Below, in pieces: positions 32,413 to 40,301 of a DNA stretch of 64,000 bases. The stretch's first letter is position 1, and each line of letters opens with the position of its first letter. Below the pieces are notes generated by a model. That model was not told the origin of the DNA. It saw only the letters and a list, made by a program, of their open reading frames with translations, and did no database searches. Made by a program: the position numbers and the translations under genes. Location of the stretch: assembly GCF_000744225.1 (NCBI RefSeq), contig NZ_JQLN01000004.1, positions 868,001-932,000 on the forward strand, given 5' to 3'. The DNA is from Kitasatospora mediocidica KCTC 9733 (lineage in GTDB: Bacteria > Actinomycetota > Actinomycetes > Streptomycetales > Streptomycetaceae).

Positions 32413-33349
32413 TGCGCTCCTCCTGCTTCGCCGCGTACGCCACGGCGGCTTCCCGTACCCAGGCGCCGTCCTCGTGGGCGGCCCGGCGGCGGTCGATCCG
32501 CTCGGCGTTGCACGGGCCGTTGCCCTTGATCACCTGCTGCAGCTCGGACCAGTCCGGCTCGCCGAAGTCCCAGCTGCCGCGCTCCTCGTTCCAGCTCAGC
32601 GCCGGGTCCGGGAGGGTGACGCCGAGGTGCTCGGCCTGCGGGACGGTCATGTCGACGAAGCGCTGGCGCAGCTCGTCGTTGGTGTGCCGCTTGATCCGCC
32701 AGGCCATCGACTGCGCGGTGTTCGGCGAGTCGCCGTCCGGCGGGCCGAACATCATCAGCGACGGCCACCACCAGCGGTCCACCGCGTCCCGCACCATCCG
32801 GCGCTGGCCCTCGGTGCCGCGCATCAGGGTCATCAGCAGCTCGTAGCCCTGCCGCTGGTGGAAGGACTCCTCCTTGCAGACCCGGACCATCGCCCGCGCG
32901 TACGGCCCGTAGGAGCAGCGGCAGAGCGGGACCTGGTTGCAGATCGCCGCGCCGTCCACCAGCCAGCCGATCACCCCGACGTCGGCGAAGGTGAGCGTCG
33001 GGTAGTTGAAGATCGACGAGTACTTCTGCCGCCCGCTGATCAGCTTCTCGGTCAGCTCGGCCCGGTCGACGCCCAGCGTCTCGGCGGCGGCGTAGAGGTA
33101 GAGCCCGTGGCCGGCCTCGTCCTGGGCCTTGGCCAGCAGGATCGCCTTGCGGCGCAGCGAGGGCGCCCGGGTGAGCCAGTTGCCCTCCGGCTGCATGCCG
33201 ATGATCTCGGAGTGCGCGTGCTGGGCGATCTGCCGGACCAGGGTGGCCCGGTAGGCGTCCGGCATCCAGTCCCGCGGCTCGATCCGCTGCTCGGCGGCGA
33301 CCACCGCATCGAAACGCTCCTCCAGAGCGGACTGTTCCTGCTGCACCAT
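32405..33349 (-). CDS. paaA: Phenylacetyl-CoA epoxidase catalytic subunit PaaA
   Basis: A 314-residue diiron monooxygenase that epoxidises the ring of phenylacetyl-CoA, the first step of the aerobic hybrid pathway. Iron ligands are likely in [16 protein letters not shown] and [11 protein letters not shown], with the nearby [18 protein letters not shown] block typical of PaaA. ATG 33347-33349 has GGGAGG 6 nt upstream. It is first in paaABCDE, and the GACCGTTCGGTC palindrome 16 bp before the start would allow repression until phenylacetyl-CoA is present. No paaK or paaG-J genes are in the window. Confidence 0.96.
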   Translation of the reverse strand: MVQQEQSALEERFDAVVAAEQRIEPRDWMPDAYRATLVRQIAQHAHSEIIGMQPEGNWLTRAPSLRRKAILLAKAQDEAGHGLYLYAAAETLGVDRAELTEKLISGRQKYSSIFNYPTLTFADVGVIGWLVDGAAICNQVPLCRCSYGPYARAMVRVCKEESFHQRQGYELLMTLMRGTEGQRRMVRDAVDRWWWPSLMMFGPPDGDSPNTAQSMAWRIKRHTNDELRQRFVDMTVPQAEHLGVTLPDPALSWNEERGSWDFGEPDWSELQQVIKGNGPCNAERIDRRRAAHEDGAWVREAAVAYAAKQEERNV

Positions 33350-33364
33350 CGCTGCCTCCCGACT

Positions 33365-33376
33365 GACCGTTCGGTC
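33365..33376. promoter_or_regulatory. GACCGTTCGGTC palindrome upstream of paaA (putative PaaR-like operator)
   Basis: Identical to the 12-mer at 25323-25334. Located 16 bp upstream of the paaA start. TetR-family PaaR in corynebacteria recognises an ACCG/CGGT-containing palindrome, so a PaaR-like repressor encoded elsewhere is the natural candidate. Confidence 0.6.
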
Positions 33377-33428
33377 GGGTCCATTGTGTAGCCGTTTGGC
33401 CACCCGTGACAAGGACCATCGGAAATGA

Positions 33429-33460
33429 GCGGGGGCGGGCCCGAGTGGACCCGCCCCCGC
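33429..33460. terminator. 11-bp hairpin after the M20 peptidase gene
   Basis: GCGGGGGCGGG (33429-33439) and CCCGCCCCCGC (33450-33460) with a 10-nt loop. It begins 6 bp past the peptidase stop and probably separates that transcript from paaA. Confidence 0.7.
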
Positions 33461-33466
33461 GGTGGC

Positions 33467-34774
33467 TCAGGAGCGGCTGCCCAGGCGGGGCAGCGGCACC
33501 GCGAGCAGGCCGGCCAGCAACGCGATCCGCGGGCCCAGCTGCGCCAGCTCGATGTGCTCGTCGCGGGCGTGCGGGCCGGCGCCGACCGCGCCGAGGCCGT
33601 CCAGCGTCGGCAGGCCGCGGGCACCGGCCAGGTTGGTGTCCCCCGCGCCGCCGGCCGGGGCGCCGTCCAGCTGCTGGCCGAGCGCGGCCGCCAGCGAGCG
33701 CACGTGCCGCAGCAGCTGGTTGCCGTCCCGCTCGGGCCAGGCCGGGCGGCTGGACAGCACCTCGGTGCGGACCAGCGCGCCGGGGCGCAGCGCGGTCAGG
33801 TGAGCGAGGGTGTCCAGCGTGCTGCGCTGGGCCTCCGGCGTCGAGAAGCGCAGGCCGAGCTCGGCCTCCGCCTGGCCGGCCACCACGTTGGCTCTGGTGC
33901 CCCCCTTGATCCGGCCGGTGTTCAGTTCGGTGCCGGGCAGGCCGGTGGCCAGCCCGCGGACGGCGACCAGCTGGTCGACCAGTTCGTCCACCGCCGAGGT
34001 GCCGTCCTCGGGGTGGTTGCCCGCGTGCGCCTCGTGGCCGGTGACGGTCAGCCGGACCCGGCTGACCCCGCGGCGGGCGGTCTTGAGCCGGCCGTCCTCG
34101 TGCGGTGGTTCCAGGCCCAGGACGGCGGCGGCGCCGGGGAGCTGGCGCTCCACCACGCGGCGGCCGTCCGGGCTGCCGATCTCCTCGTCCGCGGTCACCA
34201 CGACCCGCACCGAGCGGTGCGGACGCAGGCCGAGGTCGGCGAGGAGCGCGAAGGCGCCTTCGAGGAGGGCCAGACCGCCCTTCATGTCCAGCACGCCGGG
34301 ACCGCTGAGCACGCCGTCGTGCTCCCGCACCGGCCAGTCGGCCAGGATGCCGGCCGGCCAGACGGTGTCGTGGTGGCCGACGAAGAGCAGGTGCGGGAGG
34401 CTCTCGTCCTGGCCGGGCCAGTTCAGCAACAGGTGGTCGCCGGCCGGGCCCGGCTCGCGGCTCACCTGGGCGCCGGTCGCCCGGTAGCCGGCCGCCAGCT
34501 CCTCGGCGAGCGCGTTCAGCCGCTCGGCGTCGCCGCTCGGGGACTCCATCCGGGCCAGGTCGGCGCAACGGCCGCGGACGGCGGCGGAGAGGGTGCGGGC
34601 GCGGGCGGCGAGGGTGCTCGGCAGACCGGGCAGCGCCTCGGCCCTGGGGGCCGGGTCCTCACCGCCGCCGGTTCCGGGCGCGGACGCCGGGTCGCCGGAG
34701 CCCGCCGAGGGGGCCGGTGGCCGGGCGGCCGGCTCGGCGGAGCGCGGTGCGGTGCCGGTACCGTGCGGGCTCAC
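33467..34774 (-). CDS. M20 family metallopeptidase (carboxypeptidase G2/glutamate carboxypeptidase-like)
   Basis: A 435-residue zinc hydrolase. Metal ligands and catalytic residues are visible in FVGHHDTVWP (His, with the following Asp), GPGVLDMKGG (bridging Asp), TADEEIGS (general-base Glu and ligand Glu) and ARDEHIEL (C-terminal His). A dimerisation domain lies between (GVSRVRLTVTGHEAHAGNHPEDG). The first ~60 residues are Pro/Ala/Gly-rich. The GTG at 34772-34774 overlaps the stop of a 50-residue ORF (GTGA), supporting this start. Such enzymes remove C-terminal glutamate from folates or peptides, or act on acylated amino acids. Substrate not readable. Confidence 0.83.
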   Translation of the reverse strand: MSPHGTGTAPRSAEPAARPPAPSAGSGDPASAPGTGGGEDPAPRAEALPGLPSTLAARARTLSAAVRGRCADLARMESPSGDAERLNALAEELAAGYRATGAQVSREPGPAGDHLLLNWPGQDESLPHLLFVGHHDTVWPAGILADWPVREHDGVLSGPGVLDMKGGLALLEGAFALLADLGLRPHRSVRVVVTADEEIGSPDGRRVVERQLPGAAAVLGLEPPHEDGRLKTARRGVSRVRLTVTGHEAHAGNHPEDGTSAVDELVDQLVAVRGLATGLPGTELNTGRIKGGTRANVVAGQAEAELGLRFSTPEAQRSTLDTLAHLTALRPGALVRTEVLSSRPAWPERDGNQLLRHVRSLAAALGQQLDGAPAGGAGDTNLAGARGLPTLDGLGAVGAGPHARDEHIELAQLGPRIALLAGLLAVPLPRLGSRS

Positions 34775-34923
34775 CGGACACCCCCGAGCCGGCTGCCCGT
34801 ATTCAGCGACACACCCGACAGTCCGCGCGGCGCGGCGGTGCCGTGCGAACACACGGTACGGCTGCGCCGCATGCCCGCCGGTGGCCTGGGCGCGCGTAGT
34901 GCGATGGAACGGCTGTTCGTCAT
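34771..34923 (-). CDS. 50-residue basic peptide coupled to the M20 peptidase
   Basis: An ATG with GAGGAGGA 5 nt upstream opens a frame of 50 residues (MTNSRSIALRAPRPPAGMRR at the start, NTGSRLGGVR at the end). Its TGA overlaps the peptidase GTG in a GTGA junction. The strong ribosome binding site, spacing and coupling all suggest translation. It is basic, has one Cys and no membrane segment, and I know no family. It may be a leader that drives coupled translation of the peptidase. Confidence 0.5.
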   Translation of the reverse strand: MTNSRSIALRAPRPPAGMRRSRTVCSHGTAAPRGLSGVSLNTGSRLGGVR

Positions 34924-34990
34924 GCGTCCTCCTCGCTCGATCCGGTGGCCCCGGCTCACCCGGGACCGCCGTGGACACCGGCCTCCCGGT

Positions 34991-35012
34991 CGTGGCGCGT
35001 GATCGCGCCACG
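34991..35012. promoter_or_regulatory. 22-bp perfect palindrome upstream of the small ORF/M20 operon
   Basis: CGTGGCGCG, TGAT, CGCGCCACG. It begins 68 bp upstream of the 50-residue ORF start and could be an operator, since no gene ends here to need a terminator. Confidence 0.5.
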
Positions 35013-35043
35013 TGATGAGGAAGCCGAGAGGTGAGCCTAGAAG

Positions 35044-35055
35044 AACCGTTCGGTT
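35044..35055. promoter_or_regulatory. AACCGTTCGGTT palindrome, third copy of the ACCGTTCGGT motif
   Basis: Shares its inner ten bases with the sites at 25323 and 33365. It lies about 120 bp upstream of the M20-operon start and 32 bp beyond the 22-bp palindrome. Confidence 0.45.
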
Positions 35056-35524
35056 TCCTGCGAGGTGGCCCTGGTCCGAGGGCGCGCCCGCGCTCCGCGC
35101 GGGTGTGTCGCGGGCGTGGCGCGGGCCCGGCGCGGGGCGCCGTGAGCGCGGCACGGGCGCGGCGCGTGCCCGGGCGCGGGGCGGTGACATGCGGTGACGC
35201 GCGGGCACGGGCGGCGGGGCGGGTGTCACCGCGCGGCGCGGTGTGTCGCGGTGTGTCGCGGCGTGTCGCACGGTGTGGCGCGGCGTGGCGCGGCGGTCGG
35301 ACCGGGGTCGTCCGGTACGGATCCGGTCGGTGGACCGACTCCGTACCTCCACGATGGACCTCCCGAACGCCTTCGGCAGGGCGAACCGGCCCCGGCGCGC
35401 CCGATCCGCGCCGGACGGGTGACGGCCGCCGCGCCGGCGCCGCGCGTCCCGCCCGGCCGACCGGTCGGCGCACCGATGATGCGGAGGATGACGCGGGGTC
35501 AGCAGTCGAGGAGCGTGGTGGCGG
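35056..35524. other. Very GC-rich, low-complexity spacer
   Basis: No convincing gene. The + strand carries runs of near repeats such as GTGTGTCGCGG and GGCGCGG between about 35230 and 35300. Open frames on both strands are Arg/Gly/Ala-rich products of composition. It probably holds the promoter of the GNAT gene. Confidence 0.6.
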
Positions 35525-35827
35525 ATGAGTGTGACGGTACGTGACAACCCGTCGGAGCAGCGCTTCGAGGCCCAGGTGGACGGCCGGGCGGCGGGCTTCG
35601 CCCTGTACATCCGCAGCGACGAGCTGGTCGTCTACCCGCACACCGAGGTCGAGCCGGCCTTCGAGGGCCGGGGCGTCGGCGGCGCGCTGGCCCGGGCGGC
35701 GCTGGACGACGCGCGCGGGCGTGGGCTCGCCGTGCTGGCGACCTGTCCGTTCATCCACGGCTGGATGCAGCGCCACCCCGAGTACCAGGACCTCGCCTAC
35801 CAGAACCGGAGCCGGGTCCGTGACTGA
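35525..35827 (+). CDS. Short GNAT-fold N-acetyltransferase (YidJ/Gcn5-like)
   Basis: A 100-residue single-domain GNAT of the short (PF14542-like) type. VVYPHTEVEPAFEGRGVGGALARAALDDARGRG holds the acetyl-CoA loop (R-G-V-G-G-A), and CPFIHGWMQRHPEYQDL is the usual C-terminal block of this family. ATG 35525 follows GGCGG weakly. Its stop overlaps the start of the next gene by 8 bp. Acetyl acceptor unknown. Confidence 0.87.
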   Translation: MSVTVRDNPSEQRFEAQVDGRAAGFALYIRSDELVVYPHTEVEPAFEGRGVGGALARAALDDARGRGLAVLATCPFIHGWMQRHPEYQDLAYQNRSRVRD

Positions 35828-36248
35828 GCCCGAGCCGCCGAAGGTGCCGGCGGTGAAGAGCTACCGGGCCGAGGGCGTCACGGTCACCTTCGACCCGGGG
35901 CTGTGCCGTCATGCGGCCGAATGCGTGCGCGGGCTGCCCGCCGTCTTCGACACCACCCGGCGACCCTGGATCGAGCCGGGCGCGGCCCCGCCGGAGCAGG
36001 TCGCCGAGGTGGTCCGACGCTGCCCGACCGGCGCGCTCGGCTACCGGCTCGCGGACGGCAGCGGCGAGCCGCCCGCCCGGCCGACCGAGGTGCTCCGGAC
36101 GGCGGACGGACGGCTGCTGCTCCGCGGCGACCTGCGGATCACCGAGGGCGGTGCGGGGGCGCGGCAGGCGACCCGCGCGATGCTCTGCGGGTGCGGGAGC
36201 AGCGCGAGCCCGCCGTACTGCGACCGCAGCGGTGCCTGCGGCGGCTGA
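35820..36248 (+). CDS. Fe-S protein: divergent ferredoxin-like domain plus atypical CDGSH-type domain
   Basis: A 142-residue protein. The N-terminal half (FDPGLCRHAAECVRGLPAVFD, later RRCPTGALGYRL) fits the divergent mono-cluster ferredoxin family Fer4_19, with three Cys. The C-terminal half resembles a CDGSH domain: AMLCGCGSSASPPYCDRSGACGG. The usual C-x-C-...-C-D-G-x-H ligand set has three Cys, but the fourth ligand, a His, is absent and GACGG takes its place. GTG 35820 overlaps the GNAT stop, so the two are coupled. In relatives these two domains occur together as (4Fe-4S)-binding proteins of unknown role. Confidence 0.8.
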   Translation: MTEPEPPKVPAVKSYRAEGVTVTFDPGLCRHAAECVRGLPAVFDTTRRPWIEPGAAPPEQVAEVVRRCPTGALGYRLADGSGEPPARPTEVLRTADGRLLLRGDLRITEGGAGARQATRAMLCGCGSSASPPYCDRSGACGG

Positions 36249-36287
36249 CCCGCGCTGCCTGCGGAAACCTCAGTGCATGCGGGGACC

Positions 36288-38771
36288 TCAGCTGACCGGG
36301 ACCAGCTGCCAGCGCTGGTTGGCGCCGCCGTCGGCCGGCCACTGGATCGCCTTGGCGCCCATCGTCAGCGACGCGCCGTCGATGTCCAGCAGTTCGCCGT
36401 CCGAGCGGGACTCCAGCGTGTAGCTGCCGCCGCCCGCCGGGACCACCAGCCACTGCTGGTTGGCGCCGCCGTTCGCCGTCCACAGGTCCAGCGGGGTCTC
36501 CGGGACGGCGCTCAGGTTCGGCACGTCAAGTGCCTTGCCGCTCGGCACGCCGGTGACCGTGTAGTAGCCGTCGCCGGTGGAGGCGAGGTGCCACTGCTGG
36601 TTGGCGCCGCCGTTGGCCGGCCACTGGATGACCGGGGTGCCGTCGGCGGTGCCGCCGGCGGAGGCGTCCAGCAGCTGGCTGCTGTTCGCGCTGACCAGCC
36701 GGTAGGTGCCGTCCAGCGGGGTGGCGGGGCCCGGGGTGATGCTCAGGTTGCTGAACTGGGCGCCGTAGTAGCCGCCGGTACCCAGGGCGACCTGGCCGGC
36801 GCCGTAGCTGGCGTCGGTCACCGTGGCGACCGTCGTGCCGTCGATCCGCGCGGTGATCGTGCTGCCCTGGAAGGACAGCGCCAGGTTGTGCCAGCTGCCC
36901 AGGCCAGGCGCCGCCACCGAGCCGCTGGCCAGCGTGCTGAAGGCCCAGGCGTCGTCGCTCTTCAGCAGGGTCCAGCTGCCGGTGTCGCTGATCTTCAGGT
37001 TGTAGGCGTTCAGCCCGTTGTTGTTCCGGCCCTGGGTGCCGACCCGGCCGAGCAGTTCGGCGGTACCCGCGTGCTGGAGCAGCACGTCGGTGCTGACCGT
37101 GTAGTTGCTCCAGCTGAGGTCGCCCATCAGGGTGTACGGCTGGTCGGCGGGCTCGTTGGTCCAGCGGATCGGGGTGGTCGGGGCTTGCTGGGTGAGGCAG
37201 CGGCCGGCCCGGCCGCCGTCGCACGGCTCGGTCTCGAAGGCGCCGTTCATCGCCGAGAAGTAGCGGGCCTCCTGGCCGGTGGCGGTGCCGGCCAGCGAGT
37301 CGGCGTACGGCAGGGCGAGCACGCCGCGCTGCGGGGAGGCGGCGGTCACCGCGCCCTGACCGGTGGTGGTGGTGACGGTGTAGAGGTGGCCGGGCTGCAG
37401 GGTGAGCTGGTAGCCGCCGGCGGTGGGGGTGAGGTCGGGGCCGGGGACCAGGTGCGCCGTGGCGGCGCTGCTGGAGAAGTCGGTGGACCAGACGTGCAGC
37501 GCGCCGGCCGGGAGCCCGCCGGCCACCTTCAGGGTGACGGTCTGCGCGGCGGTCGCGTCCATGGTCTCGAAGACGGTGCTCCAGGCGGCCTTGCCGGGGG
37601 CGGCGTAGCTGACGTAGCTGCCGTTGGCGCGGTTGCCGCCCAGGTAGCCGGAGGAGGAGTCGAGGTACTGCCAGCCGGGCGCGGTGAACTGGCTGGTCTG
37701 CGCGATCGCCCAGGTGCTGCGGCCGACCGCGTAGGCGCCGGACCAGGGCTGGTTCGCCGTGACCAGGCCCATCGAGTTGAAGCCGAGGTTCTGGTAGAGC
37801 GAGGCGACCACCGGCCAGTTGATGAAGGCGGTGAGCTTGGCGTCCAGGTAGCCGCGGTTGATGGCGCGGGCGATCGGCGCGGCTCCGGTGTCGGCGTCCT
37901 CCGAACCGTTCTCGCTCGCCCAGAGCTGTTTGCCGGTGGCCAGCGCGTCGGAGGTGGTGGAACAGGTCTGCATGGCGGACATGTAGCCGCACGGGTAGTG
38001 CGCGCCGACGATGTCCACCGCGCCGTTGAGTGCGCTGTCGCCGCGCATCGCGGTGGCGATCGACCAGTTGTCGTCGGCGCCGACCACCTTGGTGCCGGTG
38101 TAGCCCTTGGCGGCGAGGGTGGCGTGCAGGTTCTCGTACCAGGCGGCGTTGTAGCCGCGCTCGTTCCAGCCGCCGAGGTAGTCGATGGCGAGGCCGTGCT
38201 GATGGGCGCAGCCGAGCCAGGACATCAGGTAATCGATCATGTCCTGGGACCAGAAGTTCCCGTTGCCGACCCAGCCGGGGGCGCCCCAGGCGAGGGCGTA
38301 GAGCTTGATGCCGGGGTTGCGGGCCTTGGCCTGTTCCATCAGCCACCACTCGTAGCCGTTGTCGCAGTCGACCGTGCCGCGGGTGTGCTCGATGGAGGAC
38401 TCGGCGCCGTCGGTGGAGTTGGTGTCGCCGCCGATCTCGACCTTGAGGATCTGCAGGGCGGCGCCGGAGCCGGGCTTGAAGAGGTCGTCCAGGATCTGGC
38501 CGCGCTGGGGCTCGGGGTAGTCGAGCAGCAGGCGGGAGTTGCCGCCGCCGCCGCTGATGGCGCCGACGCCGTCGAAGGTGCGGCCGGTGGAGTTGCCGTC
38601 GACGGTGATCGCGGTGCCGGCGGCTGCTGCGGCGGCGGGGGCGGCCGCGAGGTGGGGGGTGGGCGCTGCGGCCTGGGCGGGGGCTCGGCCGACGGACAGG
38701 GCGAGGCAGAGCGCGAGGACGGCGAGTGCGGCGGTACTTCGCAGTCGACCGGTGGGGGAAACGGTTCGCAT
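36288..38771 (-). CDS. Secreted GH59-like galactocerebrosidase with ricin-type lectin repeats
   Basis: An 827-residue exported enzyme. Signal peptide about residues 1-36 (LAVLALCLALSVGRAPAQAAA). The barrel begins near TFDGVGAISGGGGNSRLLLDYP, with the acid/base Glu204 in GGWNERGY and the nucleophile Glu287 in LWASENGS. A lectin-like beta domain follows (about 520-690), then a ricin B beta-trefoil with three QxW repeats (NQQWHL, NQQWLV, NQRWQL). GH59 members remove galactose from galactosylceramide and similar glycans. The start ATG 38769-38771 has GGGAGGA upstream. Direct repeats upstream (38819-38846) may bind a sugar-responsive regulator. Confidence 0.87.
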   Translation of the reverse strand: MRTVSPTGRLRSTAALAVLALCLALSVGRAPAQAAAPTPHLAAAPAAAAAAGTAITVDGNSTGRTFDGVGAISGGGGNSRLLLDYPEPQRGQILDDLFKPGSGAALQILKVEIGGDTNSTDGAESSIEHTRGTVDCDNGYEWWLMEQAKARNPGIKLYALAWGAPGWVGNGNFWSQDMIDYLMSWLGCAHQHGLAIDYLGGWNERGYNAAWYENLHATLAAKGYTGTKVVGADDNWSIATAMRGDSALNGAVDIVGAHYPCGYMSAMQTCSTTSDALATGKQLWASENGSEDADTGAAPIARAINRGYLDAKLTAFINWPVVASLYQNLGFNSMGLVTANQPWSGAYAVGRSTWAIAQTSQFTAPGWQYLDSSSGYLGGNRANGSYVSYAAPGKAAWSTVFETMDATAAQTVTLKVAGGLPAGALHVWSTDFSSSAATAHLVPGPDLTPTAGGYQLTLQPGHLYTVTTTTGQGAVTAASPQRGVLALPYADSLAGTATGQEARYFSAMNGAFETEPCDGGRAGRCLTQQAPTTPIRWTNEPADQPYTLMGDLSWSNYTVSTDVLLQHAGTAELLGRVGTQGRNNNGLNAYNLKISDTGSWTLLKSDDAWAFSTLASGSVAAPGLGSWHNLALSFQGSTITARIDGTTVATVTDASYGAGQVALGTGGYYGAQFSNLSITPGPATPLDGTYRLVSANSSQLLDASAGGTADGTPVIQWPANGGANQQWHLASTGDGYYTVTGVPSGKALDVPNLSAVPETPLDLWTANGGANQQWLVVPAGGGSYTLESRSDGELLDIDGASLTMGAKAIQWPADGGANQRWQLVPVS

Positions 38772-38818
38772 CGGGGTGCAGTCCTCCCATGGGTGGTGGA
38801 TTGTGCGCGTTGTCCGAT

Positions 38819-38846
38819 CAAAATCACACTCAGACAACCAAAATCA
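38819..38846. promoter_or_regulatory. Two CAAAATCA repeats upstream of GH59 gene
   Basis: CAAAATCA at 38819-38826 and again at 38839-38846, exactly 20 bp (about two helical turns) apart in an AT-rich patch 48 bp before the GH59 start. This is typical of direct-repeat operators such as those of DeoR-type regulators, as an inference. Confidence 0.5.
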
Positions 38847-38945
38847 AACGGTAGGGAGCGGTCAACACACCGTCAAGATGCGTGCAGGTTCCGAAAGTTG
38901 CGGCTTGTCCACGGATGCCCGAAGGCTCAGGTATGGGGTATGGAC

Positions 38946-38967
38946 TGACAGATATTGAAATCTGTCA
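38946..38967. promoter_or_regulatory. Palindrome TGACAGAT-N6-ATCTGTCA upstream of the aldo/keto reductase
   Basis: Perfect 8-bp arms with spacer ATTGAA; AT-rich, 61 bp before the reductase start. It is probably an operator for a dimeric repressor; the TetR gene at 40302 is the nearest candidate. Confidence 0.65.
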
Positions 38968-39028
38968 TCCGTCATGCCATAGTTGTTTCCGGAACACCCC
39001 CAGCCCGAACGCACCGCAGGAGCACCCA

Positions 39029-40033
39029 ATGACCGCCCTCCCCACCCGCAAGCTCGGCGCCAACGGCCCCACCACCTCCGCGCTCGGCCTCGGCGCCATG
39101 GGCATGTCCGACCTCTACGGCCCGGCCGACGACGCCGAGAGCGTCGCGACCCTGCACGCCGCCATGGACGCCGGCATCACGCTGATCGACACCGGCGACT
39201 TCTACGGCATGGGCCACAACGAGTTGCTGATCCACGAGGCGCTGCGCGGCCGCGACCGCGCGGCCGTCCAGATCAGCGTCAAGTTCGGCGCCCAGCGCGG
39301 CCCGGACGGCAGCTGGCTCGGCTACGACGCGCGCCCCGCCGCCACCAAGACCGCCCTCGCCTACACGCTGCGCCGCCTGCGCACCGACTACATCGACATC
39401 TACCGCCCGGCCCGGCTCGACCCGAACGTCCCGGTCGAGGAGACCGTCGGCGCGATCGCCGAGCTGGTGCAGGCCGGCTACGTGCGGCACATCGGCCTCT
39501 CCGAGGTCGGCGCCGACACGCTGCGCCGTGCCGGCGCCGTCCACCCGATCAGCGACCTGCAGATCGAGTACTCGCTGCTCTCCCGGAACCTGGAGGCCGC
39601 CGTCCTGCCGGCCGCCCGCGAGCTGGGCATCGGCATCACCGCGTACGGCGTGCTCTCGCGCGGCCTGCTGAGCGGCCACTGGGCCAAGGACCGCGAGATG
39701 GCCGGCACCGACTTCCGCGGCCACAGCCCGCGCTTCCAGGGCGACAACCTGAGCCACAACCTGGCCCTGGTGGAGGCCCTGCGCACGATCGCCGAGGCCA
39801 AGGGCGTCAGCGTCGCGCAGGTGGCCATCGCCTGGGTGGCCTCGCGCGGCGAGGACATCGTGCCGCTGGTCGGCGCGCGCCGCCGCGAGCGGCTGGCGGA
39901 GGCCCTGGGCTCGGTGGACGTCGAGCTCACCGCGGCCGACCTGGCCGCCATCGAGACCGCCGTCCCGGCCGGTGCCGCCCTCGGGGACAGGTACGCTGCG
40001 GCACAGATGGCCCACCTCGACAGCGAGCACTGA
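39029..40033 (+). CDS. Aldo/keto reductase
   Basis: A 334-residue NADPH-dependent barrel enzyme. The catalytic Asp-Tyr pair is DTGDFYG (with Tyr), the Lys is in QISVKFG, and the usual His is replaced as DIYRPARLDPNVPVEETVG. This form is frequent in actinomycete AKRs. The cofactor-binding end is VPLVGARRRERLAEALGSVDV. ATG 39029 has GCAGGAG upstream. It is followed 268 bp later by a TetR gene on the same strand. Physiological carbonyl substrate unknown. Confidence 0.9.
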   Translation: MTALPTRKLGANGPTTSALGLGAMGMSDLYGPADDAESVATLHAAMDAGITLIDTGDFYGMGHNELLIHEALRGRDRAAVQISVKFGAQRGPDGSWLGYDARPAATKTALAYTLRRLRTDYIDIYRPARLDPNVPVEETVGAIAELVQAGYVRHIGLSEVGADTLRRAGAVHPISDLQIEYSLLSRNLEAAVLPAARELGIGITAYGVLSRGLLSGHWAKDREMAGTDFRGHSPRFQGDNLSHNLALVEALRTIAEAKGVSVAQVAIAWVASRGEDIVPLVGARRRERLAEALGSVDVELTAADLAAIETAVPAGAALGDRYAAAQMAHLDSEH

Positions 40034-40301
40034 GACACCCCGCACCGGGTCCCCGTGCCCCGGCTCGGACACCCGGCTCGGACACCCGGCGCCGCGTCGA
40101 GTGCCGGGGCCGTCCGCCGACTTCCGACGCCGACCGCGCGGGCCCCGGCGGGCGGCCCCGGCGCTCGGCGTTCGCGCCGTCCGGCACCCCGGCGACTCGA
40201 CGCTCCCGTCGCGGTGCGGCCCCGACCGCGACCGCACCGCGGCAGCCTCCGGCCCCAGCGACCGGAACCAGCAGCCGGCACCAGTAAGGACGTACCGCCC
40301 C

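Noticed and set aside
35056..35524. Several open frames in the GC-rich spacer
   Set aside because: All are composition artefacts with Arg/Gly/Ala-rich products and no ribosome binding site.
33467..35776. Much longer M20 peptidase frame starting near 35776
   Set aside because: The upstream part is low complexity and crosses the small ORF, palindromes and the GNAT gene; GTG 34774 fits the family length and overlaps an ORF stop.
36273..38948. Long + strand frame opposite the GH59 gene
   Set aside because: Antisense shadow: Gly/Val-rich without motifs, while the minus strand encodes a full glycosidase with signal peptide.
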